Part shown: one piece after another, positions 25,301 to 33,998 of the stretch
Layout: every line of letters begins with the position of its first letter
Numbering within the stretch: the stretch's first letter is position 1
Assembly: GCA_016710965.1 (NCBI GenBank)
Contig: JADJTW010000005.1
Location: 1-64,000 of the forward strand
DNA length: 64,000 nt
Direction of reading: 5' to 3'
DNA from: Flavobacteriales bacterium
GTDB taxonomy: Bacteria; Bacteroidota; Bacteroidia; Flavobacteriales_F; PHOS-HE28
Translations under genes and position numbers: made by a program
Notes under the pieces: generated by a model
Told to the model about the DNA's origin: nothing
The model's database searches: none
Seen by the model: the letters and a program-made list of their open reading frames with translations, nothing else

Positions 25301-28002
25301 TTGTATACCTGCGCTTTCAGCGTGTGGCCGGCCAGCGGCTTGCCCTTGGCATCGATGCTGGCCAGGGTGAACGTGTAGGTGGTGTCGGTGACGTAGGTGC
25401 CCCACGCCGAAGGCAGCTCAGGCGCCTTGATCCCGGCATAGCTCGTGTAGGGGTAGTAGGGGATGCTCACCCGATCCATGCTTGCATCGCCACCGGCTTC
25501 GAACACACGTGTGACGATGTTCGTGTTGACCACCGAAGGCGCACTGCGGCCCATGTGCAGTTCCAACGGGAACTGCGCTTCACCATCGGCGCTCAACGTG
25601 CCATCGAAGGCTACCTGCTCTTCCTCGGGCACCCAGGTGCGCAAGTCGTTGAACTGGAACTTCTCGAAGCCCTTGAAGTCGGCCCAACCACTGTTCATCG
25701 TGACCGTTACGCGGGCCTTGAGGTTGCGTGCTGGAGCGCCGTGCAACCAATGGCTGCGCAGCTTCACCATGTTGTCGTCGCCAGCGGTGATGCGCGCGCC
25801 TTCCTTGTCGGCCGGGCCGCTCGGGAGCTCGATCAGCACCTTCAATCGGTTCGGTTTCACCGTCTCGATCCGGATGCTCTTGTGGAAGACGGTGCCACCC
25901 ACGCGCACCATGGCGTTCCAGTAACCGGTGGGCGCATCGGGGCTCGTTACGCAGCGGAAGGCGTACACCCCATTCACGCTGGTGTTGCGCATGATCTTCT
26001 GGTCGAGCCTTCCGCGCGGGTCGGTGAGCTCGAGCACCACCGGATGGTCCTTCGGCAGCTTGTTCTGCGGGTCTTGCAGCATGAAGCTGAGGTAGAGCGA
26101 ATCGCCGGGACGCCACACGCCGCGCTCGCCGTAGAGGAAGCCCTTGATCCCTTTCTCGATCGCTTCGCCGCCGACGTCCAGGTCGCTGACGCTGAGCGAT
26201 GATCCATCATCGAGCTTGAGGTAGCCGCGCTGCGCTCCCTTGCTGGCGATCAGCAGGAAGGGCTTGTGCTTCGTCGCAGGCACCGTCGCTAGTCCTTCGC
26301 CATCAGTCACGGTTTGGGTCATGCTCTTGCGTTGCATGTCCATCACGTCCAGTTTCACGCCGCTCATGGGCTGTGCGGTGCGCAGGTCGCTCACCGCGAT
26401 CATCATGCTGCCGTCGTTGCCCACCTTGGCAATGAGGCCGATGTCCGAGGCGAGGATGTTGCGCGAGGCGCTGGTATTGCGGTAGTAGTACGAGGCCGAG
26501 CAGGGATCCTCTCGCTCCTGGTAGTTGTAGTCCTCGTAGTCGTAGTACTCGTAATCGTCGTAGTAGTAGTAGTCCTGTACTTGATCGTACTGCGCCTGCT
26601 CATCCTCCCAGCTGCGCTCGCGCGGTTGTTCCACCGGATCACCGCCTTCGCAGGGGTACACGCTCTGGTGGCGACCGAAGCTGATCTCCACGCGGTAGAT
26701 CGCACCAGGTTCGGTCTTCACATGGTCGGCGATGTCGAGGTAGTAGGTGTTCCAACGCCCGAGGTCGGGTGCATCGGCCGTCTTCAAGGAGATCGTCTTG
26801 CGCGACATCAAGCGGCCCACGCGCGCCAGTTCGCGGTTGCCGGCCAGGTCGTTCACTTGCAGGAACTGGGAGATGTTGCTCTCGTGGATCTTGATCACGC
26901 GCACGTCCACCTCCTTCAGGTTCACCGCCTGGAAGGGCATGAGAAGGCCATCGGTGCTGGGCAGGATGGTGCCTTTGCCGGTGAAGCGCACGGCGGGCTT
27001 CAGGTCCTCGAACACCAGTTCCACGCTCAAGTCCTTGCCCAGCTTCTTCCCGTTCACATTGCGCAGGCCCGCGCTCACGTAGCCGTTCTGCTTGCCGCTG
27101 AGGCGTTGTGTGGGGTAGAGGAAGACCTTGCTTCCTTCCAAGGTGATGCGCATCTCATCGGCACCGGCGATACCGATCAGGCCTCGAAGATCCTGGCCTT
27201 CATCCAGCGGGTCGCTGAATTGGAGCGTGGCATACTGCTCATCGTCGCTGAAGGTTTGCACGCCGATGAGCACCAGGTCGCCGATGGCCGGGACATCGAA
27301 GGCGAGGCTGGCGGCATCCTTGCTGTCGATGCCTTTGCCGTTCCAAGCGATGTCGACACGTGAGGCTTCATCGCCGCGACGCACGCTGTCGGCCGTGAAG
27401 CGATGGTAGCGGCCGTTGGGCTCATGCTCCCAGGTGAGGGGCAGCTTGCGGCCCGCCTGTGTCGCGCTGAAGCAGCCGTCGAGGTCCTGGCCGGTGGCAT
27501 CGTCGCTGGTGTACACGCTCACCACCAGCCGCTGCCAGGCGAGGTCGGTGCTGCTGAGCGATTGCATGTCGCTCACCTTCACGTCGAGGCTTTGCCTGAA
27601 AGTGCTCACCTGGAAGCGGAAGGTCTCCAGTCCCTTGGGCACTTCGATGAGCTTGCCCAGCTTGAACTCCACGGTATAGGTGCGGTCTTGCTCCAAACGC
27701 TCGGCCGGCACGAAGGCGAGGGTGCGCTCATCGCGCCACTCGACATTCCCGCGTACCCCTGGATCCATCTCGAAGAGCCCTTGGATCGAGGCCTGCGTGG
27801 TATCGCGCCAGCGCTGGTCGGCGGCGATATGCACCAGGATCGGCGATCGCGCGCTGATATGCCCTGTGGTGAACGCGGGGATATAGGGGGTGAAGGCCGC
27901 GTCCGGCTCCAATTTGGTATCGGTGCTGCGGCATGCGGAGAAGACCAGCGCACACGATACGGCGAAGCCGAGCGCGCGCGAAATGCGGGGCAGAGGGGGC
28001 AT
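22372..28002 (-). CDS. Alpha-2-macroglobulin family lipoprotein
   Basis: An 1876-residue protein. Its ATG at 28002 is followed by a lipoprotein signal (VFSAC, Cys 24); an open extension to 28125 has no signal. It has the bacterial alpha-2-macroglobulin plan: N-terminal MG domains, a central bait-like region including an acidic Tyr-rich segment (around coordinates 26510-26600), MG7-type domains, and the thioester motif GCLEQ near residue 1416 followed by the helical TED domain (TDGGFNYWPGG). The intact Cys-Gln thioester means it can trap attacking proteases covalently. It guards the periplasm. Usually it is next to pbpC, but here it is not. Confidence 0.92.
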   Translation of the reverse strand: MPPLPRISRALGFAVSCALVFSACRSTDTKLEPDAAFTPYIPAFTTGHISARSPILVHIAADQRWRDTTQASIQGLFEMDPGVRGNVEWRDERTLAFVPAERLEQDRTYTVEFKLGKLIEVPKGLETFRFQVSTFRQSLDVKVSDMQSLSSTDLAWQRLVVSVYTSDDATGQDLDGCFSATQAGRKLPLTWEHEPNGRYHRFTADSVRRGDEASRVDIAWNGKGIDSKDAASLAFDVPAIGDLVLIGVQTFSDDEQYATLQFSDPLDEGQDLRGLIGIAGADEMRITLEGSKVFLYPTQRLSGKQNGYVSAGLRNVNGKKLGKDLSVELVFEDLKPAVRFTGKGTILPSTDGLLMPFQAVNLKEVDVRVIKIHESNISQFLQVNDLAGNRELARVGRLMSRKTISLKTADAPDLGRWNTYYLDIADHVKTEPGAIYRVEISFGRHQSVYPCEGGDPVEQPRERSWEDEQAQYDQVQDYYYYDDYEYYDYEDYNYQEREDPCSASYYYRNTSASRNILASDIGLIAKVGNDGSMMIAVSDLRTAQPMSGVKLDVMDMQRKSMTQTVTDGEGLATVPATKHKPFLLIASKGAQRGYLKLDDGSSLSVSDLDVGGEAIEKGIKGFLYGERGVWRPGDSLYLSFMLQDPQNKLPKDHPVVLELTDPRGRLDQKIMRNTSVNGVYAFRCVTSPDAPTGYWNAMVRVGGTVFHKSIRIETVKPNRLKVLIELPSGPADKEGARITAGDDNMVKLRSHWLHGAPARNLKARVTVTMNSGWADFKGFEKFQFNDLRTWVPEEEQVAFDGTLSADGEAQFPLELHMGRSAPSVVNTNIVTRVFEAGGDASMDRVSIPYYPYTSYAGIKAPELPSAWGTYVTDTTYTFTLASIDAKGKPLAGHTLKAQVYKMNWNWWWDGSITGSASYISSPSVELKQEADLITDAQGRATFKMRIDRPDWGRFAVRITDPASGHASAVQIYLDWPGWEGRSRRQDPDQAAMLSFNADKEKYAVGDNATLIIPSGGTGRALVSLETGSRVLDAVWVDLKQKETRYTFPITADMAPNVYAHVTLVQPHALTASKENGGNDMPIRLYGAIPIMVEDASTHLEPLITAPKEIKTDVPFSIEVSEKTGRGMTYTLAIVDEGLLDLTRFKTPDPWAHFYAREALGVRTWDLYDQVMGAFGQQIQRVLALGGSDDAGKGDAARANRFKPVVRFVGPFKLERGKKAKHDFTIGNYVGSVRVMVVATDGEKAYGNADKAVPVRKPLMVLATLPRVLAPGETADLPVTVFAMDPKVKDVVVKLEPNEFLIPDGPAQKTIRFDAMGDQVVTFRVKVKEAIGVAKMKVSVSGAGESASERIELQVRQPNLPATEVVDVVLEAGKSWSNTPVPVGIAGTNSAYLEISTVPPVDMGRRLQYLIDYPHGCLEQTTSKAFPQLFLSKVMDLPARYDQQMRSNVDAALRKFTRFQRTDGGFNYWPGGDYYDNWTSIYAGHFIVEAERNGFHAPGNMKANWLSFQRKQAREWNGVVPTGWSRQGMQLTQAYRLYVLALAKAQELPAMNRLREQTDINQQTRWMLAAAYAYIGRNDVAQQLVKDQSTVVPAYTEQYWTYGSGLRDEALIAEALLAMGETAKALPVVQRIAKGLSSEDWYSTQSTSFGLLAVARLAEKSKLGEGMSFTLVAGGTSTEKITQKAISRTELPVPDGRGKVSINNTGKNMLYVRLVRNGTPMAGNERPSSSGLGMTVNYTLMDGTVIDPARIEQGTDFMAVVTMTHPGIVNGYQQLALTQIFPSGWEIRNTRLEGTLAGAAQGPYTYQDIRDDRVSTYMDLWRGQSHTYRVLLNASYTGRYYLPGAFCEAMYDHTVNARSMGRWVEVVQAGQKDSAAK

Positions 28003-28023
28003 GGTGGCGGGAAAAATGGTGCT

Positions 28024-28031
28024 GGAAGGTA
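28024..28031 (-). promoter_or_regulatory. -7-like box TACCTTCC before the alpha-2-macroglobulin gene
   Basis: Located 21 bases before the chosen ATG; supports the internal start. Confidence 0.3.
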
Positions 28032-28127
28032 GCGGGTCCGAACACGTGGGGTTGGCCGCTCTTGATGCGAGCAACGGAGGCTGAGAATGGACTATTGTAT
28101 CCGACGAGAAGAAGTTTCCTCGCAAGC

Positions 28128-30170
28128 CTACTTCAACAACCCATCCGCATCCTCCGCCGGGATGATGTGCCCCATGACGGAGCCAACGATGAAAGCATCG
28201 GGGAAGCCCTTGGTGGCCAGCTCTGCCTTGGCGGCTTCTGCGCTGGCGCGGTCGGCGAAGGTGCCATGGAAGTAGCGTACGCCTTCAGTGTCGGTGATGG
28301 GCTCCACTTCGCCCAAGCCAAGGAGCTTCTCCATCTCTTCCACCGGTACATTGCCCGCGAAGGAGCCCACTTGGATCCGGTAGCGCACGCGATCCCTGCT
28401 GATGGTATTCACCGGCAGGGTGCGCAGGTCCTCGGGGCCTGTGAGCTTCGCGCCGGCTTCTTTCATGCTCACTCGTTTGCCACTGCGGAAGGCCACGAGG
28501 AAGGCGCCATCAAAGCCCTTGGTAAGCATGTTCACCTTGTGCGATGCCGCTTTGTTCACGTCGGTGTATGAGCCGGTGTAGTAACGCGTGAGCCCGTCAT
28601 CGCCCTTGATGGTGACGAGGTCGGTGATGCCTGAGAAGATGTTCTTCGAGAGCTTCTCGCGGAAGGCGCCCAACTGCACGCGGATGGTGATGTCGCGGTT
28701 GTCGTTGCCCGCGCCCATGTCACCGAGCCTGGCGCGCTCGGCCGCAGTCTCTGCGCTCACATCGATGAGGTTGCCGTTCTCTTCGGCCATCACGGTGCTC
28801 TCTATGCCCAGGCCTTTCAGTTCAAGCTCACGGCGCAGCGCCTCGGGGATGGCATCGTAGCTGCCCACCACATAGAAGGTGGTGTCGCCTTTCTCGATCG
28901 TGCGCACATCGGGGATGCTCAGGATCTTCTGGATCAGGTCTTCGCTGATGCCCTCGGTGTGCGTGCCCACCTTCACCACGTATACGCGCTTGGCCACGGG
29001 CGCTGGTTTGCGCGTACCGCCCACCGATTCCACACGGTCGTGGACGATGTTCACGTTGGCGCTGTCCTTCCAGTCGAGCCAGGCCCGCAGCAGGTCATCG
29101 TCGGTCAGGGTGACACCGTGCTCATTGACGATAGCACCCGCCGCGCTGTTGGGCTCATTGTCCAGGCCATCGGGCACGCCGTCCATGTCTCCATCGAGCG
29201 GGCAGCCCTTCGCGTCCACCTGCGCACCGGCCGGTGTGTGCGGGCACTCGTCGATGAAATCGCGCACGCCATCAGCGTCTTCGTCATCGCGCAGCACCAG
29301 CAGGTCCAATTCGTCGGTGTCCAGCGGTGTCATCTCCGACTTCACCTTCTTGCGCTTCATCGGGATGGTGTACCCGATGCTCGCGCTCGTGTACAGGAAG
29401 CGGTCGTTGCTGGCGGTGCCGGCTCGGTCGCCCACGCTGTTCACCGTTATTCCATCGATGTGATCACTGAGCGTGAAGTGCATGGTGGTGCCCACGCGCA
29501 GATCCATGCCGCTGCCCAAGTCCATTCGCGCACCGATGCCGATCGGAATGGCCCAGGTGCGCTCAGGGTATTTGCCGAAGCCATCGACGTTGAGCTCGCG
29601 CACATCGCTTTCGTACACGTGATCGCGCTCGATGATGGTGGCGTATGCGGCGTCCAGGGCGTTCTCCGGTATATCGCGGATGGTGCCATCGCTCCAGTAG
29701 TTGTACGCACGGCCTGCGGCATCGTAGAGATCGGTCTTCGTAAGGAACTCCACGCTCTCGAAGCCCACGTTGATGTAAGGCTCCACTTCGCGCTTGGGGT
29801 TGAGCAACTGCAGGAAGTTGTAGCGGAACTGGAATCCGCCGATGGTGATGCGCGATTCGAAGTTGAGATTGCGAGTGAGGCTTCGCTCGTTCACGCCCAT
29901 GCGGCCGTGCAGCGCGTACAGATCGGCCTCGAGCCAGGAAGTGATGGGGGTGGAGGCGCGCAGTTCATAGCCGAGGCGCGTGACCAACGGGTTGTAGCTG
30001 TCGTGCTTATCGCCCACATCGCCGAAGAACGCGAACATGCCGCCGCCCAGCCCGAACGTAGGCTTGAAGCGCGGGGCCTGCGCCTGTGCCGTATCGGATT
30101 GCGCATGCGCCGTTGCCAGGAGCAGAACGCTGAGGGCGAGAGCGGCGAATGGTCGTGGAAGCAGGGGCAT
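28128..30170 (-). CDS. Outer-membrane barrel protein with TSP3-like linker and three SPOR-like repeats (copy 2)
   Basis: A 680-residue protein from the ATG before a signal peptide (PLLPRPFAALALSVLLLATA). Residues about 30-290 form an outer-membrane beta-barrel by strand pattern (FGLGGGMFAFFGDVG at the start). Then come Asp-rich calcium-binding turns (DDEDADGVRDFIDECP, DGDMDGVPDGLDNEP), as in OmpA/OprF linkers. Instead of an OmpA peptidoglycan domain there are three SPOR-like repeats of about 75 residues, starting VYVVKVGTHTE, IRVQLGAFREK and YRIQVGSFAGN. It probably anchors the outer membrane to the cell wall. Its paralogue lies upstream, 76 bases away. Confidence 0.75.
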   Translation of the reverse strand: MPLLPRPFAALALSVLLLATAHAQSDTAQAQAPRFKPTFGLGGGMFAFFGDVGDKHDSYNPLVTRLGYELRASTPITSWLEADLYALHGRMGVNERSLTRNLNFESRITIGGFQFRYNFLQLLNPKREVEPYINVGFESVEFLTKTDLYDAAGRAYNYWSDGTIRDIPENALDAAYATIIERDHVYESDVRELNVDGFGKYPERTWAIPIGIGARMDLGSGMDLRVGTTMHFTLSDHIDGITVNSVGDRAGTASNDRFLYTSASIGYTIPMKRKKVKSEMTPLDTDELDLLVLRDDEDADGVRDFIDECPHTPAGAQVDAKGCPLDGDMDGVPDGLDNEPNSAAGAIVNEHGVTLTDDDLLRAWLDWKDSANVNIVHDRVESVGGTRKPAPVAKRVYVVKVGTHTEGISEDLIQKILSIPDVRTIEKGDTTFYVVGSYDAIPEALRRELELKGLGIESTVMAEENGNLIDVSAETAAERARLGDMGAGNDNRDITIRVQLGAFREKLSKNIFSGITDLVTIKGDDGLTRYYTGSYTDVNKAASHKVNMLTKGFDGAFLVAFRSGKRVSMKEAGAKLTGPEDLRTLPVNTISRDRVRYRIQVGSFAGNVPVEEMEKLLGLGEVEPITDTEGVRYFHGTFADRASAEAAKAELATKGFPDAFIVGSVMGHIIPAEDADGLLK

Positions 30171-30177
30171 CGCTGGC

Positions 30178-30185
30178 CGAATGTA
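30178..30185 (-). promoter_or_regulatory. -7-like box TACATTCG, 7 bases from the start codon
   Basis: Lies in the gap between the two paralogues, so the second copy may have its own leaderless transcript. Confidence 0.3.
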
Positions 30186-30246
30186 CCTATCGGCTCCAGA
30201 CGTCGAACAGCGATCTGACGAAGCTGCCCAGGATGACCGGACGCCG

Positions 30247-32346
30247 CTATTTCCGCAGCGAGTCAGCGACCTCGGCGGAGATGATCCGGCCATTGACAGT
30301 GCCTACGACGAAGGCATCGCCAAAGCCTTTGAGCACGATGGCCTGACGGGCGTCATCAGCGCTCTTGCGGTCTGCGAAGCTGCCGTAGAAGTAGCGCACG
30401 CCCTGCGCGTCGGCAAGGGGTTCCACATCGCCCAAGCCGAGGATCTTGTCCATCATTTCCAGGGGAACATTGCCCGCGAAGGACCCGACCTGCACCCGGT
30501 AGCGCACCTTCTCCTTGTTGATGCTGCTGCTGGGCAGGGTGCGCAGGTCCTCGGGGCCGGTAAGCTGCGCGCCAGCCTGCTTCATGCTCACGCGCTGGCC
30601 TTGCTGGAAGGCCACTAGGAAGGCGCCCTCGAAGCCTTTGGTCAGCATGTTCACTCGATGCCTTGCAGCTTCGTTCACGTCAATGAAGGATCCGGTGTAG
30701 TAGCGGGTGAGGCCGTCGTCGCCTTTGATCACCACCAGGTCGTCGATATCCTTGAAGATGTTGCGCGAGAGCTTGTTGCGGAAGGCGCCCAGCTGTACGC
30801 GCACGGTCACATCACGGCTGTCGTTTCCTGCGCCCATGCCTGCCATGCGCGCGCGATCGGCGGCTGTCTCCTTGCGAATGTCCACCAGGTTGCCGTCTTC
30901 CTCGGCCATCACGGTGCTTTCGATGCCCATGCCTTTCAATTCCAATTCGCGTCGCAAGGCTTCTGGAATCGCATCGTAGCTGCCGACGACATAGAAGGTG
31001 GTGTCGCCTTGTTCGATGGTGCGCACGTCGGGGATGCTGAGGATCTTCTGGATCAGTTCCTCGCTGATGCCCTCGGTATGGGTGCCCACCTTCACCACGT
31101 AAACGCGCTTGGCCGCTGGTGGTGCTGCCCTGCGCGCACCGCCGACGGATTCCACTCGGTCGCGGATGATGTTCACGTTGGCGCTGTCCTTCCAATCGAG
31201 CCAGGCGTGCAAGTGCTCATCGTCGGTGATCGTAACGCCACGCGTGTTCACCGATGCCCCCAGCGCACTGTCGGGCTCATCGTCCAATCCATCGGGCACA
31301 CCGTCCTTGTCGCCGTCCAGCGGGCAGCCCTTCGCATCCACTTGGGCACCGGCCGGCGTTCGGGGGCACAGGTCCGCGAAGTCCTTCACGCCATCACCGT
31401 CCTCGTCGTCGTTCAGCACGATCAGGTCCAGTTGATCGTTGTTCAGCGGGGTGCTCACCGGTTTGCGCACTTTGCGCTTCATGGGTATGGTGTAGCCAAC
31501 GCTGAAACTGGTGTAGAGGAAGCGGTCATTGCCGACCTTGCCAGCGCGCTCGCCCACGCTCTTCTCGCTCACACCATCTACCAGGTCGGTCAGGGTGAAG
31601 TGCATGGTGGTGCCGATGCGCAGATCGAAGTTGTTGCCGAGGTCCATGCGGGCACCCACACCAACGGGGATGGCCCACGTTCGCTCTGGGTACTTGCCGA
31701 AACCATCGGCATTCAACTCGCGCACATCGGTCTCGTACACGTAATCGCGCTGGATCACCGCCGATGTCGCAGCGTTGGGGTCGTCCTCCGGCAATTCATG
31801 GATGCTGCCATCGGTCCAGTAGAAGTACTCACGACCGGCTGCGTCGTAGAGGTCAGTCTTGGTGAGGAACTCCACGCTCTCGAAGCCCACGTTGATGTAG
31901 GGTTCGACCTGCCTTTGCGGGTTCAGCAGTTGCAGGAAGTTGTAGCGCAGTTGGAAGCCGCCGACGGTGATGCGTGAATCGAAGTTGAGGTTGCGGGTGA
32001 GGCCGCGCTCGTTCACGCCGAGCCTGCCATGCAGGGCGTATAGATCGGCTTCGAGCCACTTGGTGATGGGGGTGGACGCGCGCAGTTCGTAACCGAGGCG
32101 CGAAACGAGCGGGCTGGCTGCAACATGGTCGCCACCGACATCGCCGTAGAAGGCGAACATGCCCGCGCCAAGACCGATGGTGGGCTTGAACAAGGAGGGC
32201 TTGGCGGTTATGGTCTCCGTGGCGGCAACGCCCGTTGGCACGAACGCGCTGTCAGATTGAGCTGCACCCGTAGCTGCGAACGTTAAAAAGAGGACTGCGA
32301 GCGCGCTGCTGCGGATCGTTGTCAGGTGGAGTGCACCGGCGCGCAT
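30247..32346 (-). CDS. Outer-membrane barrel protein with TSP3-like linker and three SPOR-like repeats (copy 1)
   Basis: A 699-residue protein with a signal peptide (SALAVLFLTFAATGAAQ). It aligns along its full length with the next gene: barrel start FGDVGGDHVA-like region, KTDLYDAAGREY, then DDEDGDGVKDFADLCP and DGDKDGVPDGLDDEP turns. It also has three SPOR-like repeats (VYVVKVGTHTE, VRVQLGAFRNK, YRVQVGSFAGN) and ends in GRIISAEVADSLRK. The near-identical layout marks a tandem duplication with divergence mainly at the N-terminus. It starts 14 bases after the stop of the upstream SPOR-like gene, so it is in the same operon. The function is likely structural. Confidence 0.75.
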   Translation of the reverse strand: MRAGALHLTTIRSSALAVLFLTFAATGAAQSDSAFVPTGVAATETITAKPSLFKPTIGLGAGMFAFYGDVGGDHVAASPLVSRLGYELRASTPITKWLEADLYALHGRLGVNERGLTRNLNFDSRITVGGFQLRYNFLQLLNPQRQVEPYINVGFESVEFLTKTDLYDAAGREYFYWTDGSIHELPEDDPNAATSAVIQRDYVYETDVRELNADGFGKYPERTWAIPVGVGARMDLGNNFDLRIGTTMHFTLTDLVDGVSEKSVGERAGKVGNDRFLYTSFSVGYTIPMKRKVRKPVSTPLNNDQLDLIVLNDDEDGDGVKDFADLCPRTPAGAQVDAKGCPLDGDKDGVPDGLDDEPDSALGASVNTRGVTITDDEHLHAWLDWKDSANVNIIRDRVESVGGARRAAPPAAKRVYVVKVGTHTEGISEELIQKILSIPDVRTIEQGDTTFYVVGSYDAIPEALRRELELKGMGIESTVMAEEDGNLVDIRKETAADRARMAGMGAGNDSRDVTVRVQLGAFRNKLSRNIFKDIDDLVVIKGDDGLTRYYTGSFIDVNEAARHRVNMLTKGFEGAFLVAFQQGQRVSMKQAGAQLTGPEDLRTLPSSSINKEKVRYRVQVGSFAGNVPLEMMDKILGLGDVEPLADAQGVRYFYGSFADRKSADDARQAIVLKGFGDAFVVGTVNGRIISAEVADSLRK

Positions 32347-32359
32347 GCGAAGCGAAGGA

Positions 32360-33790
32360 TCACTGCACCCACTGTTGCTTGCTGATCACCAGCGCCTCTT
32401 GCACGGTGATCCGGCGCCCGTCGTTGTATGCTGTGACGAAGGGGCCCGGGAAATTGTGGCCGCTCTGGACGTAGCCTACGCGTTGGTCGCGGGCGCTCTT
32501 GTAATCGGCATAGCCGCCTGTCACGTACTTGATCCAGCCCTCGTGGCGCTCGATCTGGAAATCGCCGCCGTAATTATGCCGGGCGCGGAAGTAGGACTTG
32601 CCCACTTCGCGATGCGCGGCAGTGATCTGAACCTTGTAGGTGACACCGCGCTCGGGCGCTGGGATACGGTTGGCCGTGGTGTTCTGCGCGTTGCGCTGTG
32701 CCCTTGCCTCGGCCTCCTCACGCGCACGCTTTTGGGCAGCAACCTCCTCGGCGGCCTTGCGCTCGGCTTCCTGACGCTGGCGCAGGGCGAGCTCAGGATC
32801 GGAGCCGCTCATGTTCCCCATGCCGCTGGGATCATTGGCGATCGCTTCCAAGGCACGCGCACCAACGAAGAACTTGCTGCTGCCGAGCACCGCCTTCTGG
32901 GTCTCATCGTTCAACAGGTAGCCGAATTCGCCGTCGATGGTGTACTCGCCATCCGGTCGTTCGTTCGCGCGAAGCTTGTAGACCACGCGGATCTCATTGG
33001 TCGCCGGCAGGTTCAACCACACGAATTTCACGATGCGGTCCTGGACAGTGAAGATGGCTTCGCTGCTCGATTTCTCCAGTGCCGTGAAGCCCTGCGGAAT
33101 CACCTCCTGCAATTTCCCGAAGCCGCGGATGTCGCCTTTGCGCACCAGCACCTCCACCAGCATTTCCTTTTCGGAGACGGGCGTGATGATGCGCGAGCCG
33201 CCGACGCCCCCTGCTCCTTGCATGGGGGCGGTGCCCGGCGCGTCATCGATCACCGCGATGGCTATGGCACCGGCAGGCGCACCGCCGGCCGCGCTCACCA
33301 GATCATTGTTCACCTCCTCTTCCGGTACGGCGGCTTCTGATTGTGCGACCGGGACAGCGCCAGGAGCGCCGAAATCGACAACGCTGGTGCTCATGTCGTG
33401 CGTCTTGCGCTCGTTGTCCTCGATGTAGGAGAGACGGCCGTTGATGTGCTGCACGCCGCTGATGCTCGCATCGGCGGTGAGGGTATAGCTCACCTTGAAG
33501 CTCGGCGACGATGGCAGCGCCATCCAGATGAACTTGGCCTTGCCATCGGCGAAGGTGAAGGAGGCGCCCTTCGTTTCAATGGCCGTGGCGCTCAGGCCTG
33601 GCGGCAGATCGATCTGCAGCTTGGCGAAACCGGTGAGGGTTCCCTTCTCCACTTCCACCACCACGCGCGTTTCGCTGCCGGGCGCGAGCGTGGTCGGTAT
33701 GTTCTGGGTGATGTTGAGGTTGGCGACGAGGAAGGCGTCCACGAAGAGGACGCCGATGACGTTGAGGAAGAGTGCGATCTGGTGCAACAT
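32360..33790 (-). CDS. Membrane-anchored protein with C-terminal SPOR-like domain
   Basis: A 476-residue protein, first of the three-gene operon. A hydrophobic N-terminus (IALFLNVIGVLFVDAFLV) may be a signal anchor. Two similar beta-domains follow: the NITQNIPTTLAPGSETRVVVEVEKG region and the EKEMLVEVLVRKGDIRGFGKLQEVIP region. A charged coiled-coil-like Arg/Glu/Ala stretch (about residues 315-350) leads to a C-terminal SPOR-like domain (VTYKVQITAAHREV to TAYNDGRRITV). I do not know the family. Its link to the two barrel-SPOR proteins suggests a shared envelope function. Confidence 0.65.
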   Translation of the reverse strand: MLHQIALFLNVIGVLFVDAFLVANLNITQNIPTTLAPGSETRVVVEVEKGTLTGFAKLQIDLPPGLSATAIETKGASFTFADGKAKFIWMALPSSPSFKVSYTLTADASISGVQHINGRLSYIEDNERKTHDMSTSVVDFGAPGAVPVAQSEAAVPEEEVNNDLVSAAGGAPAGAIAIAVIDDAPGTAPMQGAGGVGGSRIITPVSEKEMLVEVLVRKGDIRGFGKLQEVIPQGFTALEKSSSEAIFTVQDRIVKFVWLNLPATNEIRVVYKLRANERPDGEYTIDGEFGYLLNDETQKAVLGSSKFFVGARALEAIANDPSGMGNMSGSDPELALRQRQEAERKAAEEVAAQKRAREEAEARAQRNAQNTTANRIPAPERGVTYKVQITAAHREVGKSYFRARHNYGGDFQIERHEGWIKYVTGGYADYKSARDQRVGYVQSGHNFPGPFVTAYNDGRRITVQEALVISKQQWVQ

Positions 33791-33831
33791 GGGCGGGCCG
33801 TTGGTTCGCGTGCTTAGCGCAGGCTCGCCAC

Positions 33832-33839
33832 CAAAAGTA
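33832..33839 (-). promoter_or_regulatory. Bacteroidota -7 box (TACTTTTG) of the SPOR operon
   Basis: Exact TAnnTTTG on the minus strand, 41 bases before the first ATG of the operon. No clear -33 TTG was found. Confidence 0.45.
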
Positions 33840-33998
33840 CCGGGGTGCTCCGAGGGGCCTTACCGCGCGTTGATGGGAGTACCAACATAGTCGTGTTGGT
33901 TCTCTCCGGCATCCTTCCGTTGCGGGTCGGTGGGCACAGTTCGCCCGTCGCCACAGATGCGTCGGCCAACGCATTCGTTCCGACGATCGATCGCCTGG

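Noticed and set aside
23212..26202. Nearly 1000-residue plus-strand open frame inside the alpha-2-macroglobulin gene
   Set aside because: It is a mirror of the coding strand with His/Ala/Val-rich nonsense; the minus-strand gene has the thioester and clear domains.
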